A DNA stretch of 52,834 nucleotides from positions 1-52,834 of the forward strand of contig JAGVPT010000151.1 of the NCBI GenBank assembly GCA_020052095.1, written 5' to 3'. This stretch comes from Bacteroidota bacterium (GTDB lineage: Bacteria > Bacteroidota > Ignavibacteria > UBA10030 > UBA8401). Both the position numbers and the translations under genes were made by a program. Each line of letters opens with the position of its first letter. The stretch's first letter is position 1. Under the pieces are notes generated by a model, which saw only the letters and a list, made by a program, of their open reading frames with translations, was not told where the DNA came from and did no database searches. This document shows, in pieces, positions 40,833-50,042 of the stretch.

Positions 40833-41207
40833 ATGAGTAAAAAGATCTTGTTGGCAGAAGACGATGAGGATAATCGAGACCTGGTCTCGTTCGTGTTGCA
40901 GAGGAGTCGTCTCGGCGCCGAATTGATCGTGGCGGAAAATGGGCAGGAGGCTGTTGACAAAGCATTCGAGTCCATTCCAAATCTCATCCTCATGGATATG
41001 CAAATGCCCGTGATGGACGGATGGACCGCGATTCCCATTCTTAAGGGGGACAAACGGACAAAACATATTCCCATCATAGCGTTCACGGCTCAGGCAAAGC
41101 CGGAAGACAAGGTGCGGACGCTTGAAATCGGGTGCGCAGAGCATTATTCGAAGCCGATGGACCCTGAAGAACTCATCGCGCTTATCCGGAAATATCTTGC
41201 CGACTGA
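40833..41207 (+). CDS. CheY-like single-domain response regulator
   Basis: A 124-residue receiver domain alone. The acidic pocket (AEDDED), phosphoacceptor Asp55 (LILMDMQMP) and conserved Lys (SKPMDPEEL) are intact. The sequence PVMDGWTAIPILKGDKRTKHIPIIAFTAQA is that of the DivK group, phosphorelay intermediates without an output domain. It lies between a pseudo-receiver protein and a large hybrid kinase, so a role as shuttle among these kinases is likely. The ATG at 40833 is preceded by AGGAA; a frame extended to 40803 lacks support. Confidence 0.92.
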   Translation: MSKKILLAEDDEDNRDLVSFVLQRSRLGAELIVAENGQEAVDKAFESIPNLILMDMQMPVMDGWTAIPILKGDKRTKHIPIIAFTAQAKPEDKVRTLEIGCAEHYSKPMDPEELIALIRKYLAD

Positions 41208-41284
41208 CCTATGACACAGCCGACAATGAATTCACTATTCGCCGTCAGTCGATACGATTCTATTTTCTTAGGCAGGAGAAGACC

Positions 41285-44161
41285 ATGTTGAAGACTAAAT
41301 TGTACTGGAGAGTACTGGCGAACTTTGCCTTTTTGCTCCTTATTCTTACTGCAATGACGCTTCTGACGCTGTATCTTCTTGCTGAGATTGAAAAGAATTT
41401 CAGTTTTGCTTCGAGCGAGATCCGCGTGCTCACTAACGTCGAGAATGTTCGCCATGTGCTTGCCGATGCGCCGGAACAAATAAACCAGTATTTACTCACG
41501 GGGGAGGAGTCCTCCCGCCTCGGATATCTAACCACGATCAAGGAATTCGACGACGCCATGACGGCCGCCGAGCACAGCATAACAGATACTATAATGGCTC
41601 CATTGTTCGGCGAGATCAAGAGCCTCACGTACAAATGGATTGGAGAGATTGGTGAAAACAAGATGCGGCTCGGCGATGCCCATAAGAACGGCAAGGACAT
41701 CAGCGATGAGCTGGCATCTTTGGGTGCCGAGGAACTGCGAACGCAGTATCTTGATCGGGCCCGGGCACTGGTCCGGGAAATGACGAGACAATTGTCGACG
41801 TCGCAACAACGCAGTCTCGACCACGCGACCAATTTGGGCAAAGACCTTGGAGCCTTCATCGGTTTGGTCAATATCTTGCTGGCCGTGTTCGCAGTTGCGC
41901 TCGGGTTTGTGCTGACACGTTCAATTACGAACCCCGTACGCATTCTGAAAGAGGGGACACAGAACATCATGGCAGGTAAATTTGATCCGATAAATCTCAA
42001 TCGCTTTGACGAGCTCGGACAACTCGCCGCTGACTTTAACAAGATGTCGATGATGCTTGGCAATAACTACACTCGCTTGAACGCCTATTCCGAGCTGGTG
42101 ACCGCGCTGAACACGCACGCGGATATGGGTAACATCGAGCAGCGCAGCATGCAATTGCTTTGTCACCACGCACGCGCATCGGTCGGTGCCTTGTACCTGT
42201 TCAACACGGAGAAAAACGTCTTCGAACTTTCCGCGGGATATGCGCTGAAAGACAAAGGCGAAAAGGTAAAGACGTTTGCGATGGGTGAAGGTATTCCCGG
42301 CCAATGCGCAGCAGAGCAACGGGTACTTGAAGTCAAAAATATTCCCGTTCTCTCCCACTTTGCGGTTGATACAGGGCTCGTCGAAGTTGCACCGTACTGC
42401 GTTCTCGCCGTCCCGATTCTTTTTCAGGACAAAGTGCTCGGTGTGCTGGTGCTCGGATCGATGAATCGTTTTGACGACCTGCAAAAGGAAATTATTAACA
42501 ATTCAGTACCACAGCTCGGCGTCGCTATCACGAACGCACGCAACTTTGAAGCATCCCAGAAACTGACACGCGAGGTGGCCCAAAAGAACGAGGAGATGAA
42601 TGTAAAAAATATGGAGCTGGAAAAAGCCTACAGGGTGAAGTCGGATTTTCTCGCAAGCATGTCGCACGAGCTTCGTACGCCGCTGAATTCTATTATCGGA
42701 TTCAGTTCCGTGCTGCTCGGCCCGAGCGGCGACCAACTGACGGAAGACCAGCGTATGGCGTTGGAAAAGGTGCTGCGCAACGGGAAACATCTGCTCCAAC
42801 TCATTAACGATATTCTTGACTTCTCCAAACTTGAATCTGGAAGGATGTCGGTAAATATCGAGGCGGACGAAGTTGTCAACGTCGTCTCCAATTCAATTAT
42901 GACTGTCGAAGGTCTCATCAAAGGGAAAGAGGTCACGTTAAAACAAAACATCCCGCCGAATCTCGGCCTTTTGAAGACCGACGTCCTGAAGGTGAAGCAA
43001 ATACTCGTCAACCTTCTAAGCAACGCAGTGAAGTTCACGGAGAAGGGAGAAGTCTCGGTGACGGTAACGCAAAAGGGGCATATGATTGCATTTGCGGTGA
43101 AAGACTCCGGGATCGGAATCGAATCGAAGAATTTTCACAAGGTCTTCGAAGAGTTTCAGCAAATAGATAACAGCAATACACGGAAATATAAGGGAACTGG
43201 TTTGGGACTTCCGATCTCGCGCCGCCTCGCGCGCGTCCTCGGAGGAGATCTGACAGTCGAGAGCGGGTTTGGACACGGGTCAACGTTCACGCTGGAAATC
43301 CCTCAGGAATTTCCCGAGGAGCAGAAAGGAAAAATAGAGAAACCACCGGAACGACCCGTGGCGCCGGTCGCGGCGCGTCCGGCGGCGCCCCAATCGACCG
43401 TGCCCCGTCCGAGTATGCCGGCGCAGGGCTCGGGCACACGCGTTCTCTGCATTGACGACGACCCGGACGTGATCGAGATCCTGACCAAATACCTCGTGCC
43501 GGAAGGATATTCGGTGCTCGGCGCAAATTCGGGTGATGAGGGAATACGAATTGCGCTGGAACAGCGCCCTTCGCTTATCACACTCGACATCATGATGCCG
43601 CACAAAGACGGATGGCAAGTCCTTCGTGAGTTGAAGGCGAACCCCGAACTCCAGGATATTCCGGTGATCATTCACTCGATCATCGACAACAAGCCCCTGG
43701 CCATCTCGCTGGGTGCGATCGACGTTGTGGCGAAGCCGGCCGAACCAAAGCGGCTGCTGTCGCTCGTTCAACGCGCGGCCAACTCGCGCGAAAGCTTCGT
43801 TCTCGTAATAGATGACAATGAGGATTTCACGCTTGCCGTGAAGCGTTTGCTCGAAGCAGAGGGTTTTAAAGTTGAAGTTGCGAACAGCGGCATCCAGGCC
43901 CTCCAAATTCTCGAGAAATCGAGCCCATCGATAATCTTCCTGGATCTTGTCATGCCGCAGATGGACGGCTACGCCGTGATTCAACGATTGCAGGGCAACG
44001 AAACGTGGAAGAATATTCCGCTCGTTGTTCTTTCAGGCAAGGAGCTCTCGAACGAGGAGTGGGAAAAACTGAACTCGTACGCAAAAGAGCATCTTAAAAA
44101 GAGTGATTTTACGCAGGAAACATTGTCCACGACAATTAGACAGATCCTTCACAAGGCATAA
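41285..44161 (+). CDS. Membrane hybrid histidine kinase with two receivers
   Basis: A 958-residue sensor kinase. A transmembrane helix (about 12-32), an extracytoplasmic helical sensor of the CHASE3/4HB kind (33-185), a second helix (187-211), HAMP (to about 262), GAF (280-425) and coiled coil come first. HisKA follows with His461 in SMSHELRTPLNS, then HATPase_c (VNLLSNAVKFTEKG, KDSGIGI, KGTGLGL). After a Pro-rich linker come two receivers with Asp768 (LITLDIMMP) and Asp887 (IIFLDLVMP). It is soluble except for the two anchors. The signal is unknown. It lies in a run of kinases without any DNA-binding output gene. Confidence 0.93.
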   Translation: MLKTKLYWRVLANFAFLLLILTAMTLLTLYLLAEIEKNFSFASSEIRVLTNVENVRHVLADAPEQINQYLLTGEESSRLGYLTTIKEFDDAMTAAEHSITDTIMAPLFGEIKSLTYKWIGEIGENKMRLGDAHKNGKDISDELASLGAEELRTQYLDRARALVREMTRQLSTSQQRSLDHATNLGKDLGAFIGLVNILLAVFAVALGFVLTRSITNPVRILKEGTQNIMAGKFDPINLNRFDELGQLAADFNKMSMMLGNNYTRLNAYSELVTALNTHADMGNIEQRSMQLLCHHARASVGALYLFNTEKNVFELSAGYALKDKGEKVKTFAMGEGIPGQCAAEQRVLEVKNIPVLSHFAVDTGLVEVAPYCVLAVPILFQDKVLGVLVLGSMNRFDDLQKEIINNSVPQLGVAITNARNFEASQKLTREVAQKNEEMNVKNMELEKAYRVKSDFLASMSHELRTPLNSIIGFSSVLLGPSGDQLTEDQRMALEKVLRNGKHLLQLINDILDFSKLESGRMSVNIEADEVVNVVSNSIMTVEGLIKGKEVTLKQNIPPNLGLLKTDVLKVKQILVNLLSNAVKFTEKGEVSVTVTQKGHMIAFAVKDSGIGIESKNFHKVFEEFQQIDNSNTRKYKGTGLGLPISRRLARVLGGDLTVESGFGHGSTFTLEIPQEFPEEQKGKIEKPPERPVAPVAARPAAPQSTVPRPSMPAQGSGTRVLCIDDDPDVIEILTKYLVPEGYSVLGANSGDEGIRIALEQRPSLITLDIMMPHKDGWQVLRELKANPELQDIPVIIHSIIDNKPLAISLGAIDVVAKPAEPKRLLSLVQRAANSRESFVLVIDDNEDFTLAVKRLLEAEGFKVEVANSGIQALQILEKSSPSIIFLDLVMPQMDGYAVIQRLQGNETWKNIPLVVLSGKELSNEEWEKLNSYAKEHLKKSDFTQETLSTTIRQILHKA

Positions 44162-44188
44162 CGACGGCAACTTTAATAAGGTGCACTT

Positions 44189-45310
44189 ATGGACTATACA
44201 GACCCTACACTCTTGGTTGTTGATGATACCGAAGACAATCTTGACCTCCTCGAATTTGCGATGAAACGCAAGCCGATCAAGATGCTGCGTGCCAATAGCG
44301 GCAGGCAGTGTCTGGAAATCGCACAAGAAAAAAACCCGGACGTCATACTTCTCGATATCCAGATGCCGGAGATGGACGGGTTTGAAACGCTGATGCATTT
44401 GCGCGCAAATCCTGTCACGGCAAAAATTCCGGTCATTTTCCTTACTGCTCAACGCAAGGATGCCAGCAGCATTGAACAAGGATTAGAGCTTGGCGCCGAC
44501 GAGTATCTGACGAAGCCTATCGACACCGAAGAGCTGCTCGTGCGGACGAGAATGCTTGTGAGAGTGAAACGCGCGGAATCGGAACTTGAGCGGACGAAGG
44601 CGGACTTCATGGCGATGCTCGTGCACGATCTTCGCAGCCCGCTCAATGGCATCAAGAGCGTCATCGATTTCTTCAAAGAGTTGCGCGATCAGGGGAAGCC
44701 GTTTTCCGCCGAGCAACTCGGACTGCTCGACACCGCCGGAGAATCTGCAAAACGGATGCTAGAACTGATCAACGATATTCTCGACCTCTCGAAGTTTGAG
44801 GCCGGCAATATGTCTCTGGATAAACAGAAGATTGCGCTCCCCATTATTATTGATACCGTGGTCCGCGAATTGTCGCTCCAATTCAAACAAAAAAATATCG
44901 AAGTGGTGAAAAAGTACGGAGCGAATTTGCCGGAAGTCGTTGTCGATGCCGAGAAGGTCGGCCAAGTGACGATGAACATTCTCAGCAATGCAATGAAGTT
45001 CACGAAGTCCGGCGGTTCTGTCACGATCGCAACAAGTCTCCAGGTGGATCAGCCCGACGGCGTTGATGAGAAGAAAGACGTCGTTCAAGTGAGCGTCACC
45101 GATACTGGCGTGGGGATTGCGCAGGAGGAAATATCGCAGCTCTTCGAGCGCTACAAACAAGTCTCCTCCGCGAAGAGGACAAAGCAGAAGGGAACGGGGC
45201 TCGGTCTCTCAATCTGCAAATTAATCGTCCAGGCTCATGGCGGAAGAATGAGCGTCGAGAGCGAAGTGGGAAAATACACGACGTTCCATTTTACACTTCC
45301 CATTGCGTAG
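44189..45310 (+). CDS. Receiver-histidine kinase protein
   Basis: A 373-residue soluble protein with the domain order reversed relative to a normal hybrid: an N-terminal receiver (Asp56, [14 protein letters not shown]), then HisKA with His146 ([12 protein letters not shown]) and HATPase_c ([25 protein letters not shown]). Such REC-HK proteins are controlled by phosphorylation of their receiver, passing signals in a relay. It begins 27 bases after the hybrid kinase gene and precedes a similar protein, so the three kinases are likely co-transcribed. Confidence 0.92.
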   Translation: MDYTDPTLLVVDDTEDNLDLLEFAMKRKPIKMLRANSGRQCLEIAQEKNPDVILLDIQMPEMDGFETLMHLRANPVTAKIPVIFLTAQRKDASSIEQGLELGADEYLTKPIDTEELLVRTRMLVRVKRAESELERTKADFMAMLVHDLRSPLNGIKSVIDFFKELRDQGKPFSAEQLGLLDTAGESAKRMLELINDILDLSKFEAGNMSLDKQKIALPIIIDTVVRELSLQFKQKNIEVVKKYGANLPEVVVDAEKVGQVTMNILSNAMKFTKSGGSVTIATSLQVDQPDGVDEKKDVVQVSVTDTGVGIAQEEISQLFERYKQVSSAKRTKQKGTGLGLSICKLIVQAHGGRMSVESEVGKYTTFHFTLPIA

Positions 45311-45345
45311 ATAACTTAATCATATCACATTACTCGTGGATACGT

Positions 45346-46446
45346 ATGAAAGATAAAATCCTTGTTGTAGATGATGAAGACAGTCTGCGGATGACGCTGA
45401 AGATGCGTCTTCAATCCTCCGGCTTCGATGTTGAGACAGCAGCGGACGGAGAAGAGGCCTTGGAGATATTGAAGAGATTCAGTGCCGACCTCGTCCTTCT
45501 CGACATCAACATGCCCAAGATGGACGGCATCGAAACGCTCGGAAACATTGCTGAGATCTATCCAACGATCGAGGTAATCATGTTGACCGGATTTGCCGAC
45601 TTCTCCACGGCCATTGAATGCCTGAAGAAGGGGGCAGAGGATTATCTCGTCAAGCCGATCGAGGTCACTGAGCTGATCACGCGGGTCAAATCGACACTGC
45701 GGGCGAAAACTTCGGAGCGTGCGTATCACGAGCTGCAGCAGCAGTACATGTCGACGTTCTTCCACGACTTACTGGGACCGATCATGACCGTCGATTCGAC
45801 GATTGAGCACGTCATCGAAGGCAAGTCGGGAGCAGTCTCCAAAGAGCAGGCCGTGCTGCTTCGCTACGCCGGTGAATTGTCCGACAAAATGCTCGCGCGC
45901 ATCAAAGAAATGATCGACCTTTCCCTATTTGAATCCGGTTTGGTGAACCTGGAACGCAAGCCGCTGGATATCGGAATATTTGCCGACATGATGTGCATCC
46001 GCTATGAAATACTGGCGAAGGCGAAGGACATTACATTGGTAAAGAAGGTCGACAAGAATCTTCCCGCTGTGAATTTTGACTTCGATAAGGTCGCTCAAGT
46101 AGTGAACAATATTCTGGACAACGCCATCAAGTACTCACTGCGCGAGGGGAAAATCCACATCACCGTCTCAAAGAAAGTAGACGAAGTTCATGGGAAGAAA
46201 GAGGAGTTCGTGATGTTCACGATTAAAGACAACGGCGTTGGCATTCCGGCGGACGAACTTCCGCTTGTATTTAACAAATACAAAGAACAGCTCACACCAA
46301 AGCCTTCCGACCTAAAAACAACGGTACTCGGTCTCGCAATCTCAAAACATATTGTAGAAGCGCACGGCGGCAAAATTTGGGTTGAGTCGGAAGTCGGCAA
46401 AGGAAGCGCGTTCAGCTTTACATTGCCGGTGGCGGCTTCATCATAG
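45346..46446 (+). CDS. Receiver-histidine kinase protein
   Basis: A 366-residue soluble REC-HK. The receiver has Asp53 ([13 protein letters not shown]) and the kinase His140 ([12 protein letters not shown]), a less common form of the H-box, followed by HATPase_c ([37 protein letters not shown]). Overall similar to the preceding gene, but only moderately so in sequence; it looks like an old duplication with divergence of the phosphoaccepting helix. It is 35 bases downstream of its neighbour. Confidence 0.92.
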   Translation: MKDKILVVDDEDSLRMTLKMRLQSSGFDVETAADGEEALEILKRFSADLVLLDINMPKMDGIETLGNIAEIYPTIEVIMLTGFADFSTAIECLKKGAEDYLVKPIEVTELITRVKSTLRAKTSERAYHELQQQYMSTFFHDLLGPIMTVDSTIEHVIEGKSGAVSKEQAVLLRYAGELSDKMLARIKEMIDLSLFESGLVNLERKPLDIGIFADMMCIRYEILAKAKDITLVKKVDKNLPAVNFDFDKVAQVVNNILDNAIKYSLREGKIHITVSKKVDEVHGKKEEFVMFTIKDNGVGIPADELPLVFNKYKEQLTPKPSDLKTTVLGLAISKHIVEAHGGKIWVESEVGKGSAFSFTLPVAASS

Positions 46447-46569
46447 CTAGCCGATTATACGCGAGGCACATCGTTACCCCGAAGGAATTCTTCGGACGCG
46501 TGACGATGGGTCTCCGTGAATATCATTCCGGTCCGCGGTTTCGGCATCACTGTAGGCGTGGAGGATTGA

Positions 46570-47289
46570 ATGGTTCAAAATAGCACACCGGGGAATATTC
46601 GGTTCCGGTACACGTTCAAATTTGAAAATGGGAACTCCAAAACATTTGAGATTGTGCTGGACAACACTACGCTTGAGCTTGTTCCCGAAAAGGACATTCC
46701 TAAACCTGAATGGGCGAAGCTGAGTTTTTCCCCGTGTGAACATTGTCCTCTTGAGGCTCACACCGAATATTGTCCCGTTGCCGTAAACCTCTCGCACATC
46801 GTGTCGGAGTTCAAGGACTCCGTATCGCACGAGAAAACGCTGGTGACCGTTGAAACACCGGAACGCACGTACTTCAAGGAAACGACGCTGCAGAAAGGTC
46901 TCAGCTCCATTATCGGCATCTACATGGTAACGAGCAATTGTCCGGTGATGGATAAACTGCGTCCGATGGTGCGCTTCCATCTGCCGTTCGCGACGCCGAC
47001 GGAGACAATGTTCCGGACGGTATCGACATATCTTACGGGACAATTCATCGCAATGCGTGAGGGGAAGAAGCCGGACTGGGAATTGCACAAGCTAGTTGAA
47101 ATGTATAAGGCTGTCTCGGCGGTGAATAAAGGGATGTCGCGCAGAATCTCGAACGCATCGCTCAAAGATGCCAACGTGAACGCCGTGATCATCCTCCATT
47201 CGTTCGGCGATGCTGTGCCATACTTCATCGAAAACGGGCTTGCCGAGCTCAAATATTTGTTTGAAGTCTACACGAAAAACGAGATTTGA
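46570..47289 (+). CDS. Uncharacterised protein with CxxCP and CP cysteine motifs (DUF6901-like)
   Basis: A 239-residue soluble protein. It has a beta-rich N-terminal part (IRFRYTFKFENGNSKTFEIV), then a cysteine cluster, CEHCPL (Cys56, Cys59) and EYCPVAVNLSH (Cys68), and later SNCPVMDKLRPMVRFHLPF. The clusters suggest a metal site or redox centre. The whole pattern resembles an uncharacterised family I recall as DUF6901; this has not been searched. It follows the kinase genes on the same strand with a 123-base gap, and may belong to their regulon, but nothing in the sequence proves it. Confidence 0.75.
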   Translation: MVQNSTPGNIRFRYTFKFENGNSKTFEIVLDNTTLELVPEKDIPKPEWAKLSFSPCEHCPLEAHTEYCPVAVNLSHIVSEFKDSVSHEKTLVTVETPERTYFKETTLQKGLSSIIGIYMVTSNCPVMDKLRPMVRFHLPFATPTETMFRTVSTYLTGQFIAMREGKKPDWELHKLVEMYKAVSAVNKGMSRRISNASLKDANVNAVIILHSFGDAVPYFIENGLAELKYLFEVYTKNEI

Positions 47290-47626
47290 ATCCCGTCTCC
47301 ACCGCAGTCTATCTGCTTGAAAAATTTTTGCCGTTGCCGTATCATGTGTTGTGAATTAGCGACACGGAGTAAAGTGTCGTCTTCCTCGATCAGGAACAGG
47401 GAGTCTTGTTGGTTGACTAAATCTTCTCGTTAAGGACCACCCCTTTTTCCCCTCCTCGAAGGAGGAGGGGAAGGCCGGTAGGGCCAGGGGTGGTGACAAA
47501 CAATCCCGGCGTTGGCTCACTTTCCTTTGACCACAGAGTGATTATCAGTAGCATCTTCGTATCCGGTTTACTATATTTTTCGACGATTCAACAGCTTTAA
47601 TTCACTCATCAACTGGAGCATTACGA
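47290..47626. other. Intergenic region with a nested palindrome
   Basis: No gene. 47436-47494 is an interspersed-type repeat: outer arms ACCACCCCT and AGGGGTGGT, inner perfect hairpin CCCCTCCTC with GAGGAGGGG. It could stop transcription from the signalling cluster. No strong promoter was found for the permease; a TTGACC near 47536 lacks a good -10. Confidence 0.5.
47436..47494. repeat. Nested palindromic repeat, possible terminator
   Basis: A long outer inverted pair (ACCACCCCT and AGGGGTGGT) encloses a nine-base-pair inner stem, CCCCTCCTC with GAGGAGGGG, and a four-base loop (47449-47470). This is a purine/pyrimidine-strand-biased sequence type seen in many Bacteroidota-group genomes, a general impression and not a database result. 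Confidence 0.6.
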
Positions 47627-49156
47627 ATGGCAAACAATCTCTTTGCAAAAAAACCTCTCTCGTTGTTGTTGGAAGAAATGAAAGGAGAAAATCGGTTGCG
47701 TCGTGTGCTCGGGCCGGTTACGCTCACAAGCTTAGGCGTCGGGGCGATTGTCGGGACGGGAATCTTTGTTCTTACCGGTGTAGCGGCTCACGACAAAGCG
47801 GGTCCCGGACTTATCCTGTCTTTCGTCGCGGCAGGAATTGCCTGTATCTTTGCGGCACTGTGTTATGCAGAGTTCGCCTCGATGGCGCCTGTTGCCGGGT
47901 CGGCGTACACATATGCTTATGCGACGCTGGGAGAACTTTTTGCATGGATCATCGGGTGGGACTTAGTGCTTGAATACGCCGTTGGGTCTTCCACAGTCGC
48001 TCATGGATGGTCGGCGCACTTTCAGGATTTGCTAAATAGTTTCGGCATTCACATCCCGTACGCTTTTGCCAACGCTCCGTTCGATTACAATCTGGACACC
48101 GGCCAGTTCTTTGCCACCGGTGCGTACTTTGACGTCCCGGCGATCGTCATTACAGCGATCATCACGGCAATTCTTGTTTACGGCATTCGAGAAAGCGCCG
48201 GATTCAATGCGGGTATGGTCATTGTCAAGCTTGCCATCGTGCTCTTTGTGATCGTCGTCGGCGCGTTCTACGTCGATCCCGCGAATTGGCAGCCATTTGC
48301 ACCGTACGGCTATACGGGAATAAGTTTCTTCGGCTACACGTTGTTCGGGCAGACGGGGGCAGGCGGGGCGCCGATCGGTGTGCTGGCGGGTGCCGCAATT
48401 ATTTTCTTCGCGTATATTGGATTCGACTCGGTTTCCACCCATGCTGAAGAAGCCAAGAATCCATCGCGCGATGTTCCGATCGGGATCATTGCATCGCTCA
48501 TCATTTGCACCGTCCTTTATATCGCGGTCTCCGCGATCTTGACGGGAATGGTCCCTTATGACAAGATCAACATCAACGCACCCGTAGCCGATGCGTTTGC
48601 ACAGAAAGGTCTGCCGTGGGCGCGTCGCCTGATTGACGTCGGCGCAATCACGGGTATCACTTCAGTGTTGCTCGTGATGATGCTCAGTCAGCCAAGAGTA
48701 CTGCTTGCGATGGCCCGCGATGGAATGGTGCCTACCAGTTTCTTCGGTGCGGTCCACGAGAAATTCCGCACGCCGTGGAAGTCGACAATGCTCACCGGCT
48801 TTTTCGTTGCGCTCATGGCGGCATTTCTTCCGTTGCGAATTCTTGCCGAGTTAACGAACATCGGAACGCTGCTCGCTTTTACGATAGTCTGTGCGGCAGT
48901 GCTGATTATGCGTCGGACGAATCCAAAAGCGGAACGTCCCTTCCGCGCCCCATGGGTCCCGTTCGTACCTATTATGGGGATTCTCAGCTGCCTTCTGCTG
49001 ATGTTTTCGCTTCCTGTTGAAAATTGGTGGCGGCTCTTCATCTGGCTTGGTCTCGGCTTCCTGATCTATTTCGGATACGGACGCCGTCATAGCGTCATGG
49101 CGAAGATGCGCGCGACAGAGGCTGCGAACTTGCAGGCTGGCGAGGGGGTCAAGTAG
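47627..49156 (+). CDS. APC-family amino-acid permease (cationic amino-acid transporter-like)
   Basis: A 509-residue inner-membrane protein with about 12 to 14 hydrophobic helices. The first helix carries the substrate-binding loop LGVGAIVGTGIFVLTG of APC transporters, and the segment SMAPVAGSAYTYAYATLGELFAWIIGWDLVLEYAV is typical of the CAT/YfnA branch. FFAYIGFDSVSTHAEEAKNPSRDVP marks helix 6-7. It probably imports an amino acid by symport; the specificity cannot be told. The stop is followed by the palindromes of the RAYT region. Confidence 0.92.
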   Translation: MANNLFAKKPLSLLLEEMKGENRLRRVLGPVTLTSLGVGAIVGTGIFVLTGVAAHDKAGPGLILSFVAAGIACIFAALCYAEFASMAPVAGSAYTYAYATLGELFAWIIGWDLVLEYAVGSSTVAHGWSAHFQDLLNSFGIHIPYAFANAPFDYNLDTGQFFATGAYFDVPAIVITAIITAILVYGIRESAGFNAGMVIVKLAIVLFVIVVGAFYVDPANWQPFAPYGYTGISFFGYTLFGQTGAGGAPIGVLAGAAIIFFAYIGFDSVSTHAEEAKNPSRDVPIGIIASLIICTVLYIAVSAILTGMVPYDKININAPVADAFAQKGLPWARRLIDVGAITGITSVLLVMMLSQPRVLLAMARDGMVPTSFFGAVHEKFRTPWKSTMLTGFFVALMAAFLPLRILAELTNIGTLLAFTIVCAAVLIMRRTNPKAERPFRAPWVPFVPIMGILSCLLLMFSLPVENWWRLFIWLGLGFLIYFGYGRRHSVMAKMRATEAANLQAGEGVK

Positions 49157-49176
49157 AAGTTCAGCTTCGTAGGGAC

Positions 49177-49207
49177 GATGACCGTTACCTCCACGGTAAC
49201 GGTCATC
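49177..49207. repeat. Palindrome 1 upstream of the RAYT gene
   Basis: A perfect 13-base stem, GATGACCGTTACC with GGTAACGGTCATC, and a five-base loop. A GTAG tetranucleotide lies a few bases upstream (49169-49172), as in known REP sequences. Its T-run-free context argues against a terminator. Confidence 0.75.
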
Positions 49208-49217
49208 TTTCTAATCG

Positions 49218-49250
49218 AGGTAACCGTTATCCTGAAGATAATGGTTACCT
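49218..49250. repeat. Palindrome 2 upstream of the RAYT gene
   Basis: A 14-base stem with one mismatch, AGGTAACCGTTATC with GATAATGGTTACCT, five-base loop. It shares the core ACCGTTA/TAACGGT with palindromes 1 and 3 in the same orientation family. Confidence 0.75.
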
Positions 49251-49272
49251 TTTTTCAAAAAGGGGGGAATTC

Positions 49273-49845
49273 ATGTCGCAAAAAACCGCTCATCTTCTTT
49301 CTATTGGGGAATACTTTCATATCTACAATCGCGGTGTCGATCGCAAACTAATTTTTTTTGAAGAGGAGAACTACGAGTTCTTCCTTCGCCGAATCGACAA
49401 GTACTTAGACCCATCAAAGCTCACACTTCTTGTTTTCTGTCTCATGCCGAATCATTTTCATTTTGTATTTCGGCAAGATCAGCCCAACGCTTTATCTGAA
49501 TTCATGGGTAACATCTGCAAGTCGTACGCCAAGGCTATCAACAATCGTCTAGACCGGAGCGGGCATCTATTCGAAAGCAAGTATAAGCTCAAGCACATTG
49601 ACGAGGAAATGTACTTGCTGAATTTGTCAAGATATATTCATCTCAATCCGGTTGCCGCTGGTTTGGTAACCTCCCCAGTACAATGGCAATTCAGCAGTTA
49701 CGGGAGCTATTGTGGATTACATGGGCAAGCATTTGTTTCGACGAAGGAAATACTCTCGTTGATGAAGGGGAGTGAATACTACGAGGAATATGTGAATGGA
49801 TATAAAAAAGAAGACAGAAAAGTGATTGCGAAGTATCTCTTTTAA
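49273..49845 (+). CDS. REP-associated tyrosine transposase (RAYT/Y1 family)
   Basis: A 190-residue single-domain HUH transposase of the TnpA-REP type. The metal-binding HUH is in LMPNHFHFVF (His61, His63), the catalytic tyrosine is probably Tyr85 in KSYAKAINNRLDRSGHLFESKYK, and the conserved N-terminus is YFHIYNRGVDRKLIFF. RAYTs are single-copy enzymes thought to process and spread REP palindromes as single-stranded DNA. This gene is bracketed by palindromes with a shared core on both sides (49177-49250, 49850-49882). It has a G6 ribosome site (49262-49267), like the two four-helix-bundle genes. Confidence 0.92.
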   Translation: MSQKTAHLLSIGEYFHIYNRGVDRKLIFFEEENYEFFLRRIDKYLDPSKLTLLVFCLMPNHFHFVFRQDQPNALSEFMGNICKSYAKAINNRLDRSGHLFESKYKLKHIDEEMYLLNLSRYIHLNPVAAGLVTSPVQWQFSSYGSYCGLHGQAFVSTKEILSLMKGSEYYEEYVNGYKKEDRKVIAKYLF

Positions 49846-49849
49846 GGGG

Positions 49850-49882
49850 AGATAACCGTTACCTGCAAGGTAACGGTTATCT
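49850..49882. repeat. Palindrome 3 downstream of the RAYT gene
   Basis: A perfect 15-base stem, AGATAACCGTTACCT with AGGTAACGGTTATCT, and a three-base loop, beginning four bases after the RAYT stop codon and preceded by GGGG. With palindromes 1 and 2 it forms a REP-like pair arrangement around the gene. Confidence 0.8.
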
Positions 49883-49901
49883 TTAAACAATCCTCTACGC
49901 C

Positions 49902-49930
49902 TTGAATCCCTTCAATCGGTTCGTTATATT
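49902..49930 (+). promoter_or_regulatory. Predicted promoter of the GH20-type gene
   Basis: TTGAAT (49902-49907), 17 bases, TATATT (49925-49930). The leader to 50043 would be about 105 bases. Confidence 0.5.
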
Positions 49931-50042
49931 TATCGAAGTTATTTTTGCTGACGACCAATACATTCGAATCCCTCCCCGCCGAATGATAGCTTGTTCTTCA
50001 ATCGAACATCCTGAAAACCCAACTTTTACCATAGGGAAGCCA

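Noticed and set aside
43280-43984. A long minus-strand open frame within the hybrid kinase gene
   Set aside because: It is wholly antisense to the two receiver domains, which are certain coding sequence.
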